This document shows, one piece after another, positions 1-11,700 of a stretch of DNA of 64,000 nucleotides; within the stretch, counting starts at the first letter, position 1, and every line of letters starts with the position of its first letter. The notes beneath the pieces are model-generated. The model saw only the letters and a list, made by a program, of their open reading frames with translations. It did no database searches and was not told where the DNA came from. The stretch is from Asterella californica (Eukaryota; Streptophyta; Marchantiopsida; Marchantiales; Aytoniaceae): positions 15,981,001 through 16,045,000 of the forward strand of contig JAYKYS010000008.1 in the NCBI GenBank assembly GCA_036924285.1, in the 5' to 3' direction. The position numbers and the translations under genes were made by a program.

Positions 1-560
1 CCGTGAGAGAGACAAAGATAATCTGACTGGTCCGCAACTCCAGTCTCACTACCGACAGCACACTGGAGTGAACTCACTCCGGAAATCAAGCGCCAACACA
101 AGCAAACGTGGCGCACAAACAAGAAGCAGAATATGGAGGAGTTCCAACCACAAGAAGTCCAAACGATAACCCTCCACACTCAAACATTCACATAAAGAGA
201 AACCCAGCCCCACCCGGACTGACGTCTCCTCGTCGGTGACCACATGCACAATATATGATCACCAACTGTCGTAACTGACACTTGAGGTCACTAACTAGAT
301 GTCTACACCTCTAGTAGCTCCAAAAACATCCACGTGGTAGCTCTACTAGCTCACCCAAGACAACTGCCACCAACTGCCTCCATACGCGTCTCTACGGTAT
401 AGACAAACACTACCACAATTATAGCTTACCCCTAATACTGTGGGGTCGCCTTACCACTCCTCTAGGGACGTGCGAGAAGGTCTCCTACTACCTTATACAA
501 GTCCATAAGTACTTGCACGCATCCCTGTAGGACACCAAGAGCTATTGGTCTAGTGATAAA
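1..560. other. left-edge non-genic DNA, nothing recognised
   Basis: Mixed-composition sequence with short open frames on both strands, none with recognisable domains or convincing splice structure. I see no RNA gene or clear repeat here. Confidence 0.4.
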
Positions 561-567
561 GCCAAAG

Positions 568-632
568 CTAAGACTACAGAGTTAGGAGTCCAGGTCCAGG
601 AATAGTGTTGGGATGGGTGACCAGCTGGTTTT
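568..632 (+). other. 5S rRNA-like fragment
   Basis: The stretch ending in GGGATGGGTGACC closely resembles the 3' half of plant 5S rRNA, where the internal promoter region is followed by a GGATGGGTGACC segment. The upstream bases (AGTTA, then a G/C-rich stretch, then ATAGTGTTGG) also follow the 5S order loosely. The 5' half and the terminal stem are not visible, so this is a fragment or a 5S-derived retroposon piece rather than a working 5S gene. Confidence 0.4.
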
Positions 633-696
633 ACCCTTCTCACACAACTGAAGCTTGGATACCTCTCTCACGCACGCCAGCAAGCTGGCTTGCGAC

Positions 697-699
697 GGG

Positions 700-732
<33 letters not shown>

Positions 733-748
733 CGCTCCGCTCCGCCTC
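697..748 (+). repeat. GGCTCA hexamer microsatellite
   Basis: About seven units of GGCTCR run on into CCGCT units. The repeat would read as alternating Gly-Ser in one frame, but the surrounding open frame (605-919) has no other protein-like feature and is not called a gene. Confidence 0.85.
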
Positions 749-1362
749 CGCACTCACGCACCTCTGCTCCTCGAAGCCTCTAAACGCCTCCTCGACACTC
801 CCGCTCCGCTTGAAGTAGTAGAACATGTACAACTCGAAGGCTCAACTCGAAGAACTAAGGCCTCCAAGCCTTACCTGCGAAGTATACCCCTAGTGGGCTC
901 TTCCACCAACTCGCCTTAACGGCACTAACGGCCTTACCGGGATGTGCCACTTCGCACTCGGTCAACCTAGCCGAGGTATCAAACTGACGTGACAATGATC
1001 AAAGTGTATATTATGTATTATATGGAGTAAAATGACATGTTTTGTCATGTGCATGTTGCATCATATTACATCCAGGTGCATATTGATATTTTGTTCGATA
1101 TTGTTCAGATATAACGAGGGCGCGGTCAAATTTTGTCATGTTGTCATATCAAATGAAGAAAAAACTTCGTGCGATTGAACAAAAATGCCATGGATCTATA
1201 TCTATCATCATCTTCACACTCGATGTCCTCTACAGATGAGGCTGATAATGATCATGGTCATGAAGAGACGGACTTCACTTTACAACATGAAGAAGAGAGA
1301 GTGGCTGAGGTTTTTTTGAAGACTATTTTGATCTAGATCAAAATGACGCATGAGATAAATGA

Positions 1363-1809
1363 CGAGGAGGTATTCATGAAAGCAAGGATGATGGAGGAGC
1401 ACATGTCATAGATAAAGCATGGCAATATGCTCAAAAAGAGGCTCGCATACCAATATATCCTAGAGCTAAGTGCAGCAGCATTTCTTACTCTCTTTTGATA
1501 TTGTATCTACAAGCACGTTTTTCTGGCAGCAATCAACTCATCAGTGTCATGTTTCGTATGCTCAAAGATAAGATTCTACACAGAGGAGGCAATGTTCATA
1601 GTTCAAGACAAGAAGTCAGATTTGTGATGAAGATCATTGGGATGGAGTACAACATTGTGCATGCATGTCCAAATGATTGTGTTCTTTTTCATAACAAGCA
1701 TGCGGAGCTTGTCTCATTTCCTATGTGCAATGAAGAGAGATACAGATTTGACACACAAGGATCTCGTGTACCAAAAGAGATAAAAGTCCTAATGATATTA
1801 TTACTCTAG
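1363..1809 (+). pseudogene. CACTA (En/Spm) transposase fragment, tnp2 type
   Basis: A frame of about 148 codons contains the block YNIVHACPNDCVLFHNKHAEL followed by FPMCNEERYRF and SRVPKEIKVL. These match the tnp2 (Transposase_21) order: a conserved IHACPNDC-type motif, a second Cys pair, an RY motif, then a K/R-VP motif. Just upstream, at 1411-1494, the frame reads PIYPRAKCSSISYSLLILYL, like the block that precedes this motif in tnp2 proteins. The DDE catalytic region that should follow after 1810 is not recognisable, and upstream sequence at 1180-1360 holds in-frame stops. I read it as the remnant of a CACTA element; no terminal CACTA inverted repeats were identified. Confidence 0.75.
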
Positions 1810-3064
1810 ATCTTCACACATGTCTTGATCTACACTTGGATATAGAAGTCGCGCGTAATGATTTATAACTCATATGAGCCAAGTATGACACTAAACTAAG
1901 TGTTGTCATGTACTACTTTGCCGTGTTAGGGGATGTCTCATATAGTGAAACATATCTCCAGAAGACACATGAGTGATATTTTTGACAAAAAGCTGCACCC
2001 AGGCTTACCAAGCTGGACAGGAGTTAAACAAGCTACCCTCTAGCTTGAGTTAAAGTATCACTTTGAAGACTGAGGAAGTAGCAGAATACGGAACTCAAAG
2101 AGGAGAGTGACCTCGTGCTTTCAATTGTGAAAAGTAGCATTCTATACAATAGTTAATGTAATTTTTAAGATAAGCAAAATATGAAAAAGAAAAATCTGTC
2201 GATTCTGGCTCGTAACTTGGATCTATAATCTGAAGGTACAACTGCGTAATATTTCTTTTTATACGAATAGTGTTAGACAATCTCTATGCTAAACAAATTA
2301 AAGCAAAGTTTATTTCACGAAGAAACATACTACTTCTGTTTTCAAGTTACTTATCATCTCTACCATCGAGATTATACCGCTTGTTGCTCTTCTTCCATTT
2401 CAAATTCACAGATGTGAACTATAAGATGTTTTTATCTTAGCTGTTGTTATTACTTGCTTGAATTTAATTCAAAAATGTGAACTGTATATTATTCTTATCA
2501 AAACTGACCACAGTTGCCATTAGTCTCTTGCTCAATTTTAGTTATAAAGTGTGAACTAGAAGTTGTTCTTATCAAAATTGGTTCTGTCTCTCTTGCTATC
2601 AATATCATGTGGATGATGTAATATTACTATATAGGTAATAATGTGTTAACCATTTTTCCGCATTGATCATATCTTAGCGTCTTATTGTCAGTCTCCAACA
2701 CTTTCAATAACATTCTATCATCTTTCGTTCTTTAAAGAGCACTAGCAGTACATCATAGTGCTCATTCGAGAGCTATAGGATTGCAACTTCTTCTAGAGCA
2801 TTTTTCTTCGACTTGGGTAATTTTTAGGTAATCAATCATATATTATATTTCTTCAGATTCCATTCCATGATGGACTCGTGAAATTATTATTTTTTTGTTT
2901 TTTGGTTTTCATATATATATATATTATAGATGAACGGTAACCCGATGCCGGAAGTTTCATTGAGAAGAAAGTAAAGGTAGAGAGTTTTGAGACCAATGAC
3001 ACCGGTCTGTAAGTGACAAACAAGAGCCAGATGAATCTCACCTATAGTAAAACCAGAACTAGAG
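1810..3064. other. AT-rich decayed transposon flank
   Basis: No intact gene seen. A 60-bp segment at 1998-2056 (AAGCTGGACAGG, then CAAGCTACC and CTAGCTT) recurs near 57705-57765. A short AT microsatellite lies at about 2914-2930 and a 13-bp duplicated unit (GCAGTGAGTCAAA) at about 3072-3099. Confidence 0.5.
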
Positions 3065-3570
3065 CTAAGGAAGCAGTGAGTCAAAGCAGTGAGTCAAAGT
3101 GAGCAGAGAGTAGTAGCATGTTGTGGGTGGGCGTGAGAAATTAGAACGCAGTTGCTGTTGTGCATCCTTAATGATAATCCACCATGGTAACTGATGAAAC
3201 AGGGTAGGGTAGAGGCCAGAACGAGAACGAGAGGATTGCGAGCCAAAGTGGATGTGGTTGCGTCTAGCATCGTGGGCAGATTGAACATAACAAAGGACAG
3301 TGGTTAGCGAGACAAGGCCATAATGACCACCATATGGTACAAGAAAATAACACGTGCGTGTGACATCTTCCCAAAAGGAGCAAACTGCTACCCGTTTGTT
3401 TCTCCGTGAGGAACTGAGTGTTGTAAGAAGAATGCACCAAATGAATGTTACTTGTTCTACTGTTGCTGGGTCCAATGGATTAGCTTTCTTCTCTGACAGG
3501 AGCAGCCGTAAGGGCTGGAGAGCTGAAATGCTTCCACTTCATCCCTCCTGGATCAGAAGATGAGGTGGTG
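3065..3570. other. unassigned open frames, probably not a gene
   Basis: Overlapping open frames exist on both strands (for example 136 codons on minus, 3065-3475). None shows a known domain, signal peptide or matching splice sites, and local base composition is that of old repeat DNA. I do not assign a gene. Confidence 0.35.
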
Positions 3571-3730
3571 CTAGATAACCAATGGTACCACTAATTTTCA
3601 TTCGTGGCTCAACTTGATATGAAGGTCAATCAACTACACATCATCTTCACGTTTCCTTTGTCATGTATTTCTTGCCCATCTAGTGTACTGATAATGCTCG
3701 CGATGATTTTGGACTGTTAAATTCCGAGTA

Positions 3731-4070
3731 TCACTACAAGTGCTCCGGGTAACCCAGAATACCTTATTTTCAGGGTTTTCCTTGGCACACAACTGACAAA
3801 TTTTACCGTTATCTAGGAAACGACTATTGTGATTATTTCTTACCTTGATTTGAAATCTGTGAAATAAAGAATCAAATTAAAGTTATTCATTAGCTTTACA
3901 AGTTACAATTCATCTCAAAGCGAACTATTTAGTATTGACAAAGAAAAACTAATGAAGAAGATTTTGGGGTTTCTTGACCAGAACAGAATCTTTTCTTCAA
4001 ACTCAAAACACTCCGAGGTAAAAGAGAATATTCGCTTTCATGCTTTGATACTCATACTCGGGGTTTCGAC
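3731..4070 (+). repeat. dispersed repeat, copy 1
   Basis: This roughly 340-bp segment shares an ordered series of blocks with 11382-11700: a GTGYTCCGGGTRAYCC block near the start, AAATAAAGAATCAA, TTCATTAGCTTTACAA or its variant, TTCTTCARACTCAAAA, and ACTCATACTCGG at the end. It begins at TCACTACAAG. Copy-to-copy identity looks like roughly 70 percent by eye. The 196-codon open frame that starts at 3952 lies largely inside it and has no protein-family signature, so I treat it as repeat DNA. Confidence 0.7.
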
Positions 4071-4085
4071 TTTCAATTCCTCATC

Positions 4086-5195
4086 AAGTAACATGGATTT
4101 ACACATGATCTGTTTCTTTCAGTTTTCCTTTCTGTCCCTCTCCACTTGCACTAATATTATCACCGTTCAAGTGATTTTGATTTCCATCTCCAAACAACTT
4201 CCAAAAAGGGATGAACGGGGTATGATAAACGGAAATCTCGAAGTGATCGTCTATGAAACGGTTGGAGTCTTCTTCTACCTAATACCTAAGTCTTTCCTAT
4301 CTCAATGTACTACTGATCTAAATCATCTAGAAAAGAGAACTCTCTCAACACAAAGAGATTATTCGGCTCAACCTCAACCTGTACTAGGTCCGATCATTCT
4401 TCTTTATCGAACAGAAAGTTTATTGACCATCACTTCTTTACGTTTACATCCCCAAGTAAGTAAACTTTTGCCTCAACTGATTTGTGCTGCACCCATCATC
4501 CATAATCCATTAGAATCTACAACCTACGCTTACAATGACTAACATCCTTCTGGAAACTCGCCGTCTGGAAACGTAAGCTGCAGAATGCTAGGTCTGTTAC
4601 ATTACGGTTCACGTTCAGAGCAGCAAATCTGCGCGTAGCAGGCTCGTAGTTTTCGTACCTTCGTGGTCCAGTTCAACAGTTACCAGTAACTTTGCCATCT
4701 TCCACTATCTCGGTGCATGGTGCTACAGTATCAGGTAAGTCCCTCTAGTTTGTTCCTCGGAACCTCCAGGTCTCAATTCTCAATAGTCACCGAGAACTAC
4801 CGCTTTTCCCGATCGCTCGTCACTTCCTCCCGATCAAATGGCATAAGACACGGTTTCGATAGTTGGAAGTGTCGTTATACTCGTAAAGAGAAGCGAAACT
4901 AGCTTCCTTTTTTTTCACTACCACAATCCTATCTCCATGTTACAGTTTGATTCGTTGAATTAAAGTACAGTAACATTTCTACATTACATGGTACACACGA
5001 CATTTGCAGTGATACAACTATCTAACTCAATCAAGGATCCCGTCCCTCCGTGTCAAAGTGTTCTTTTCACATGAGAACTGACAAGGCAATCGGACCCCTT
5101 CATCGTGTGAAGCTGTCGGGGCATAGCTACTTCTACCGAACCAGACGCTTCGTTCTAAACTACGAATAAACTCCAGCTGACTGTCACCTACAACT
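4086..5195. other. spacer and probable HCF244 3' untranslated region
   Basis: Sequence at 4560-4900 has higher GC than the flanks but no frame with a recognisable product on either strand. The part next to 5195 is probably the 3' untranslated region of the minus-strand gene that ends at 5196. Confidence 0.4.
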
Positions 5196-8100
5196 TTAAA
5201 GGTAGTAGTCGCCTTGCTTCGATGTAGCCTTCAAGTCCTTTAGCTTCTTCAAAATTTGAGAATAGTACTCCTGCAAGTACAGTTCAAGTGTGGTTGTGTC
5301 CTTCGCGTCGACACCCAGTAATCCGTAAATTTCAGTCATGGGCGCAGAAAACACAACGTCACTTGTAAGCACCTGCATTTCAGATGAACAGATGTCCCAC
5401 GACCGCAACCACAGTAAGATGCACTTGTTGCACATAAGTCAACTGCAGTCGGTGTCGAAATGGTGGCTGAAGCCGACGGTACAGTTTTCAACCAAAGTGA
5501 CCAAGATAAACCTCATCATTGTACGTGTGTGATCAACATTTCAATCATAGATGAGCATTGCAATTGTTAACGTCCACTCTGCAACTCTATATCACATGAT
5601 AATGCCCAGACCAGTACTTTCGAAGCTAGTTTCGGGAGGGTATGAACAGAGAACAGAGCAATGGTGGTGCCAAGACATCCAGTACCTAAAAGGATACATC
5701 ACCATCGATTGTGTTACAACTTCCAGAACGGTTACATCCTCGGGATGGTTGCAAAATTGAACAAAAGCGAGCATGCTGTACCGACCTCTGAAAATGCAAG
5801 GCGATCGGCCACGTCGGTGGTCCACTGAAAGAGGCGAGTGACGATCCTGGTCGCTTTCAACACACCCACTGGTACCGTGGTGATCTTGGCATCTTGACCA
5901 GCCAGCCTTTCACATAAACTAATAACCTGCCAGGAAACAGACGAAATGTGGATGGTCAGTTACAGAAGCCACTAGGTCATCGCATGTCCTAACAGCTACA
6001 AATGTGATAACTATTCAAAGTTGCACTGAACTAAGTCGCTATTCTTCAATTTGAATATTACCTCTTGTGTAGTCCATGCTCGAGGTCCGGCAAAAGTCAA
6101 GGATTTTCTCTCCGTCTTATCATTGCGGAGTGCTGTGAGAGTCAAGCGCGCGATGTCCTGTTTCAAACAGAGGTTTATAAATAGGAGAAAATACAATCAA
6201 CCGTCGGTGTTTCAACGGCAACTCCTTCGCACAACCAAACACATGTTGATCCCTTGAGAAGATACATACTAAATGAAGACAAACACCAAGCGGCTTTCAG
6301 TACAGGCACACAGCATGGCATGAGTAAACAAAGAGTTCCAGAGCCAACTTAAACAGGCACGCGACTAAGGGACAGTTCGCGTGTGAACAGAGTGAAGGAA
6401 GGGCGAAAACTGAATACTGGAAGCGAGTGCTGGGGTAAAACCAGAACATTTATGGAGTAATTCGGTGGTCTCGTTCACCGACCTGAGTGTCCATATAGGC
6501 AACGCGAGTTGGTGCATCAGTACCCCAGACGGACTTCTCCTCCAAAATAGGTACTGCATATTGTCCGATCAAACCCTGCATAGACCGGTAATAACCACTA
6601 AATCAGACTGGATCAAATACGACGAAAAAGGAATACGCAAGAACAAATTTATTAGTGGACTGAGGATTAGATGTTTTACTTGCATGAATCCACACAGCCG
6701 AATGGTCGTGTAGTTTAGACCAGACTCAGCCAAGTACTTCTCCGTGCATCGTTTGATCTCCATTAGAGGAACTTCCGGATGCTTCTCGCAGTTGTGAATA
6801 GAAAAGAAAACATATTTTTGAATCCCCATTGCTTTGGCGCACTGTATTAATGCCACCTTTCCATCCCAGTCAACCTGAAATCTCCGTGTTAGTTTCGTTT
6901 ACAATTTCCTGCTTTACCTTGGGGATCTATCATCTTCCAACTTCCCACTCTCAGCATCACAAAAAGATTACAAGCTTCACATCCTCGGTGCTTGCTGATT
7001 GGTGATAAACGGCAAGTCTGCACACCTTTCTTATAGGCTCCTCAGGACGTCCGGTCGCACAATCGATGATGGTGTGGATACCCACAAGAGTTGCTGGTAG
7101 AGTCTCAGGCTTACTCAAGTCTCCCTGATACAGATTCACGAATAAAACTAAGCCAAAGCAGACAAGAATACAGTTTCGTTATTAAACAAGCATAATCCAT
7201 ATGAAAGCAGGTAAGAGTTTGAAGTTCATTAGACCGACTGTTCCTTGCCTATCCAGACGTACTCTCAAGTTGGTTTTGAGAGACCGCAACTACTCTGTAC
7301 AATTGACCTGTCACCAACATCTGGGCTTTAAATGTGAAATATGAATTTCCAGCTCCACGTTATACTTCATCCTTGCAGGTCCAGACAATTCATGGGTTTG
7401 TGAGCTCCTGCTGTGGTTACTACGGACAGTAAACGTCTAGTACCATGAACACGCCCTTCAAATTCTCGACATACGCTGCTCTGCACCCGAGCCCCATCGC
7501 CATTCTCAACCTCCGGGATCTTCTCAAGATGACACGTCAAATGTGAAGAATTCATGGTGATGCTGAAGGAGGTACACTCACATTTACAACAATGGCACCC
7601 CAGTCGCGGAGGAAGTCAGCAGGAGCTGGACGGGATCGAACCAGGCAACGCACATCATAGCCTTCATCTAGTGCCCGTCTAACAATTTGCCGACCCAGAG
7701 TTCCTGTTGCACCGACCACGAGAATGCTGGTGTTTCTCACGGGGGTTCCCACGCCAGCAGCTGTGGCGACAACCTTCGAAGTTGCCTTCCGGACCGATGT
7801 CGTTCTTGCTGACCGCTTCTCTGTAGAAAGACCAAAAGCCAGATATCACAGGGCGTCCTTAACCTCCTCACTGGCCCTCCATCACAATGCTGGTGCAGGA
7901 ACACTGAAATCCTACAACACCCCTTCAATTATATTTTCCAAACTTTTTCAGAGCCAATCCTGTAAGCTCCTCTGCTTCCTGTCTCCTGCCCACGGTGCTA
8001 AACCAGAACTTAGCACTCCAGTCACGCAAAAATATTGTAAGCTTAATTCAACTGACAGCATTAGTTATCATTCACAGAACCAAAACGACAGTACAATTTC

Positions 8101-8310
8101 GAAAATCTTACCGGGCAGCACCAAGAAGGACACAGAATCTCCCGCGGGGGCACTCCAGAAAGAGGACCTTAATTGGCTGCGAGCCGCAAACTTGAAAATT
8201 TGCGATGAGCGAGCGCATGAAGAAGAAGCAGAGGCCGAGGCAGTGGATGAAATTCTGGCCACCGACTCCATGGAAGCAGCGGGTAGATGCAGAACCGCTT
8301 GCATTGCCAT
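5196..8310 (-). CDS. HCF244: HCF244, chloroplast NmrA-like SDR, PSII assembly factor
   Basis: Eight exons on minus: 8310-8112, 7820-7582, 7124-7026, 6874-6680, 6575-6483, 6157-6062, 5926-5786, 5372-5196. All introns are GT..AG and the joined frame is 412 codons with no stop. Residues 1 to about 90 are Ser/Ala/Arg-rich, like a chloroplast transit peptide. Next come [20 protein letters not shown] with the GxxGxxG dinucleotide-binding motif at 103-109, [43 protein letters not shown] and a C-terminal [10 protein letters not shown]. This is the plant high-chlorophyll-fluorescence 244 family (about 395 aa in Arabidopsis), which acts with OHP1/OHP2 at the thylakoid in psbA/D1 synthesis and PSII assembly; that role is family knowledge. 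An in-frame TGA lies 9 bases upstream of the chosen ATG. No lesion is seen, so the gene looks functional. Confidence 0.95.
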
Positions 8311-8528
8311 TCCTACTCACTCAAACTTCTCACCTCCTCCTCCTCTACTCGCAGCGCTTGCTTACCCACCACCGGCTCACACAGAGCTCATCCTCTCTCA
8401 CTCACTTGCTTTCCGCGTCCCCTCCGCGCGTACCCGACTTCAATTCAACCACAGCGTCGGGCTCCGGAAGTGTTTGAACTAATGAGCTAATCAGCAACTG
8501 ACACGTAGCTTGGACTCACTCGGCTGGA
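8311..8528. promoter_or_regulatory. probable 5' leader/promoter of HCF244
   Basis: This 218-bp interval separates the HCF244 start codon from a plus-strand ATG at 8529. On plus it is pyrimidine-rich (CTCACCTCCTCCTCC and similar), as often seen in plant leaders. No clear TATA box was found. If the 8529 frame is a real gene this would be a shared divergent promoter. Confidence 0.35.
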
Positions 8529-8910
8529 CATGCCCAGCAAGGTCCCGGCGGAAGTGAGTTCGAAAACTGAGATTGGTCTCGAGGATCTCAAGGTACCTTT
8601 TCTTGGAGCTGACAAGAAAGGGAACGCAGCAGATTGAGCAGGCGTATGCTGCTCTGAGGCGTTGGGCTCAGACAGCGAAAGTGACTGAATCTGATAAGTG
8701 GACATGTGAGGAATGGAATGTGGATGAGGGCCAGATCGATGTGGCTGATAGTGCTTTACGTGGCACCTCTACAGGGTCACAAAATCCACTCAGTCCCAAA
8801 CTTTGCTATAAAAGGATCCAGCTTTCGACAAGGAGCCTGTCAAGTTGGCGAAACACTTCAAGTCTGTTGGGCGCTGCCACCGCGGGTTCGAATTCTACTG
8901 CAAGTAAAAA
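8529..8910 (+). pseudogene. possible broken gene divergent from HCF244
   Basis: Three overlapping frames each look protein-like over part of this stretch: MPSKVPAEVSSKTEIGLEDL from 8529; EEWNVDEGQIDVADS around 8706-8755, running into an alternative frame with VLYVAPLQGHKIHSVPNF; then DPAFDKEPVKLAKHFKSVG with GFEFYCK and a stop at about 8912. The last two frames would join if one G in AAAAGGATCC were absent. Short unrecognised introns, or frameshifts in a dead gene, could both explain this. I do not recognise the family and assign no function. Confidence 0.3.
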
Positions 8911-8959
8911 GTGACTACAATAGCTATTCGCAATGTGTGTGGAGTGTATATACATGATT

Positions 8960-10215
8960 AACCTACAAGCTGTTCTGTTTCTATGCCTGCTGCGAAAGAT
9001 GCTCGAAACTTGATCTATAGAAACACATGACGATGGATGTTCATGTACTTCGTTTCCATGTTGTTGCCACTCATCTCACCTTACTTCAGACCGATCCAAT
9101 TCCAACAAGCTCCGACAGCTCCCTAAGACCTGCCCTTTCGATTAGAAATGGAAGTACAGCTGCATGTATTCATGCACTTTACGGTCTCGAACACAATAAT
9201 ATTCTCTCTTGGTCGCTTCCACCGCCTACTTGAATCATGTAAGTACAAGCATGAAATCGTGTGCGAGAGGTAACTTTCCAATTCAGTTAGGATTTTTTCA
9301 AGAGAAAAAGATGTTATGAGGAAATCTTTTGCGGATGAGCCTACTACTGACTCGGAAAGTTTTCTGGGACGGAAGGTCCCTCTGCTTGATTTGTATGTCT
9401 CTGCACTCCCCTCTCTTCTCTTGTTTCTGGAAGGCAAAGGCACCCTCAAGAAGCTCTCTATTTTTCTGGTTCGAATCTTCTCTTCACGCCAATTAAAATA
9501 CAAGTCACAGGTTTTCACCGGCCCTGCAGAAGCCAAATCTTCAACCCATATTGATCTCAATGCAGTTGGGTTCGTAACACGCATTTATGAACCCAACAGC
9601 AAGTTCTCTTTTATGTTTAGGCTGGAGATTTACAACCATCTTCATATTTTTCAGGAAACTGAAGAAGAGCTTCATACGCTTCATACGCTTTGAAGTAGCA
9701 AAGTAGTTTATGTTAGCAATATGTTCCAAAATTGTGCGTGGGCTACGATGTTTTATAAAGTTTAGAAGCAGAGGTATCAGAGGTATTCTAAGTTGTATCA
9801 AAAGGTTGGTCTGGGCCACTATGTCTCAGTACAGTGGGCCACAGCACTTGAGAAACATCGACTGTATGTTATCGATGAAGATTTCCATCGCTGTTATAAG
9901 TTAGTGAGGACCGCAATCAGGGCCATCTACTGAAGAAGCTGTGATACATACTTCCCGCTGCTCCGCAGTACGAAGATTGTTAGGCCAAGCACGAAATATT
10001 CGGCTTCAGTATGGTGAGCTTCACAGTGACTAAGTTAGACTTAAAAACATCTGTTCTAGTGGACAGAACTACAGCAAAGCCTCTAACTCTCTACTCTGCT
10101 CTGATTTCAAGGGATCAGAGTTTTGGGTATTTTAACATCCCTGGAAAGTGCGTTCTAATCTACAATACAGTTCTATTTGGTCTTCTGTTTCGTGAGGCTG
10201 AGTAGCGGAAGTAGG
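8960..10215. other. spacer with unassigned open frames
   Basis: Open frames of 125-153 codons overlap on opposite strands at 9123-9693, with no recognisable domain. A 54-codon stretch at about 9765-9932 on plus (HRLYVIDEDFHRCYKLV) looks protein-like but ends without a matching exon. I cannot support a gene here. Confidence 0.35.
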
Positions 10216-10224
10216 TACCTTTAG

Positions 10225-10775
10225 CTTGATCACACTCCTCTTAACGATGTATTGCTTGACCAAACCCGTGACTTGCTCTCGAAAGTAAAACTAGTCATTT
10301 GAATGATAGAAAATATCTCTACCATTCAAACCTTTAACAATTAAGTACACTTCAGATGATCAAGTGTCCAATCCAACATATTGCTAACATAACAGAATGA
10401 TGTGATCAAGCTTAACGAACCTACTGGAGTGTGATCAAATAAATTTCTGCACCCAATCCGTAATTCCAAAAATTTACTTGATCTTACTTTTATTACGTTT
10501 CTAAGATTTGATCCCACTCCTCTTAACTCTAACTTTGCATTATCTGATCTCACGTTTATTAGTTACAGCAAGTTCAGTAGGTCAAAATTCCATATCAAAT
10601 TGAGAGAAGTGTATGTTAGCTGTCTAACTATGTATCTGTAAAAACATTTAGTTTTAAATGTTTTTAAATTATTTCTTATTTATTTATTATAATATAATAT
10701 CTTTACATAACGATAAATCTATTCTAATTTATTATTTACTATAAAATAACACAAAGTTAAGAGAAGTGGGTGAAG
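10225..10775. mobile_element. MITE-like element with imperfect terminal inverted repeats
   Basis: The left end (CTTGATCACACTCCTCTTAAC at 10225) pairs as an imperfect inverted repeat with the right end near 10750-10773 (AAGTTAAGAGAAGTGGGT). A second copy of the left motif (TTGATCCCACTCCTCTTAAC) sits internally at about 10507. The core is very AT-rich and has no coding capacity. No target duplication was established, so the class is uncertain. Confidence 0.4.
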
Positions 10776-10840
10776 TAAATCTTTGCCAAGATTCTCCTTG
10801 TTTTGTACGTCCTGAGTATGAGACTCCACCGGTGTTCAAA

Positions 10841-11206
10841 CTAGTCAATCCACTCATACAAAGACACTGAAGGACTGGAAATTACGGAATTACGGAATAT
10901 AAAGACTTTCTTGTTCAACGTGCCCTTCAGTAAGGTAGCTTGGATAACAGCTTCGCCCCATCCACAAGTGGGACCACGGAGCAATATCCTCCGTTTACCT
11001 TTCTGCAATGCGAGATCCCAGCCGTCCACATGATTCGTGTACACGCGGGATATCGTGCCGAATGCTGTTAGCGTTGGTAAACTTGGGAAGCTCATAGAGT
11101 TCCATCCACGTGGAGAGTTGGAACAAGACCTCGAGAAGCAAGTGAGGGCCCAGGCGCACCGGCCGTTTTCTGTAGAAACCTGTAAGCTAGAAGCAAGAGA
11201 ACTCAT
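10841..11206 (-). other. unassigned 121-codon open frame
   Basis: An open frame on minus has higher GC than its flanks and contains KRRILLRGPTCGWGEAVI followed by a short basic stretch. It starts at ATG 11206 and ends at 10841. I do not recognise a family and see no adjoining exons. It could be a gene fragment captured by transposons or a chance frame. Confidence 0.25.
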
Positions 11207-11381
11207 CGCGTAGAAGCTGAGCGTACGTTTCGTACGTGTGGCGTGGCCCAGTGAGAGAAGTTACAGTTATAGTTTGAATTAACTGAGTAAATATATAAAT
11301 ATATAGATAAAAAGTATAAATAAATAAATAAAACAGTAAATTAATTAATAATTAACTCTTTTTTTCCTTAGCCCTCAGTAT

Positions 11382-11700
11382 TATCACAATCGAAGTGTTC
11401 CGGGTGATCCAAAAGACTTTATTTTGCAGGTTTGTTTTCAGAGAGTTGAGAAATTAACCATTATGCGTTGGTGAGTAAATATTTATTTTAATTTTTAGAA
11501 TATATAAAATAAAGAATCAACTTAAAACTATTCACCAGCTTTACAATTTATGATTCATCTCAGTATTTACATAGAAATGTTAAAATGAAAATTTCCAGTT
11601 TTTATGAGAGAAAAGAGAATTTTTTCTTCAGACTCAAAATACATTGGGAGAAAAAAGCTTATTAGTTCTCATGTTTTTTTACTCATACTCGGTTTAAAGC
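11382..11700 (+). repeat. dispersed repeat, copy 2
   Basis: Collinear with 3731-4070, sharing the GTGTTCCGGGT block, the AAATAAAGAATCAA block and the terminal ACTCATACTCGG. It has small indels relative to copy 1 and no open frame, which supports treating the copy-1 open frame as non-coding. Confidence 0.7.

Noticed and set aside
3952..4542. 196-codon open frame on plus
   Set aside because: Its first part lies inside a dispersed repeat whose other copy (11.4-11.7 kb) has no such frame, and no protein signature is present.
7724..8482. 252-codon open frame on plus
   Set aside because: It is antisense to HCF244 exons 1-2, whose coding frame and splice sites are strongly supported.
9123..9693. 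Overlapping 153-codon minus and 125-codon plus frames
   Set aside because: They occupy the same DNA on opposite strands and neither has a domain or adjoining exons.
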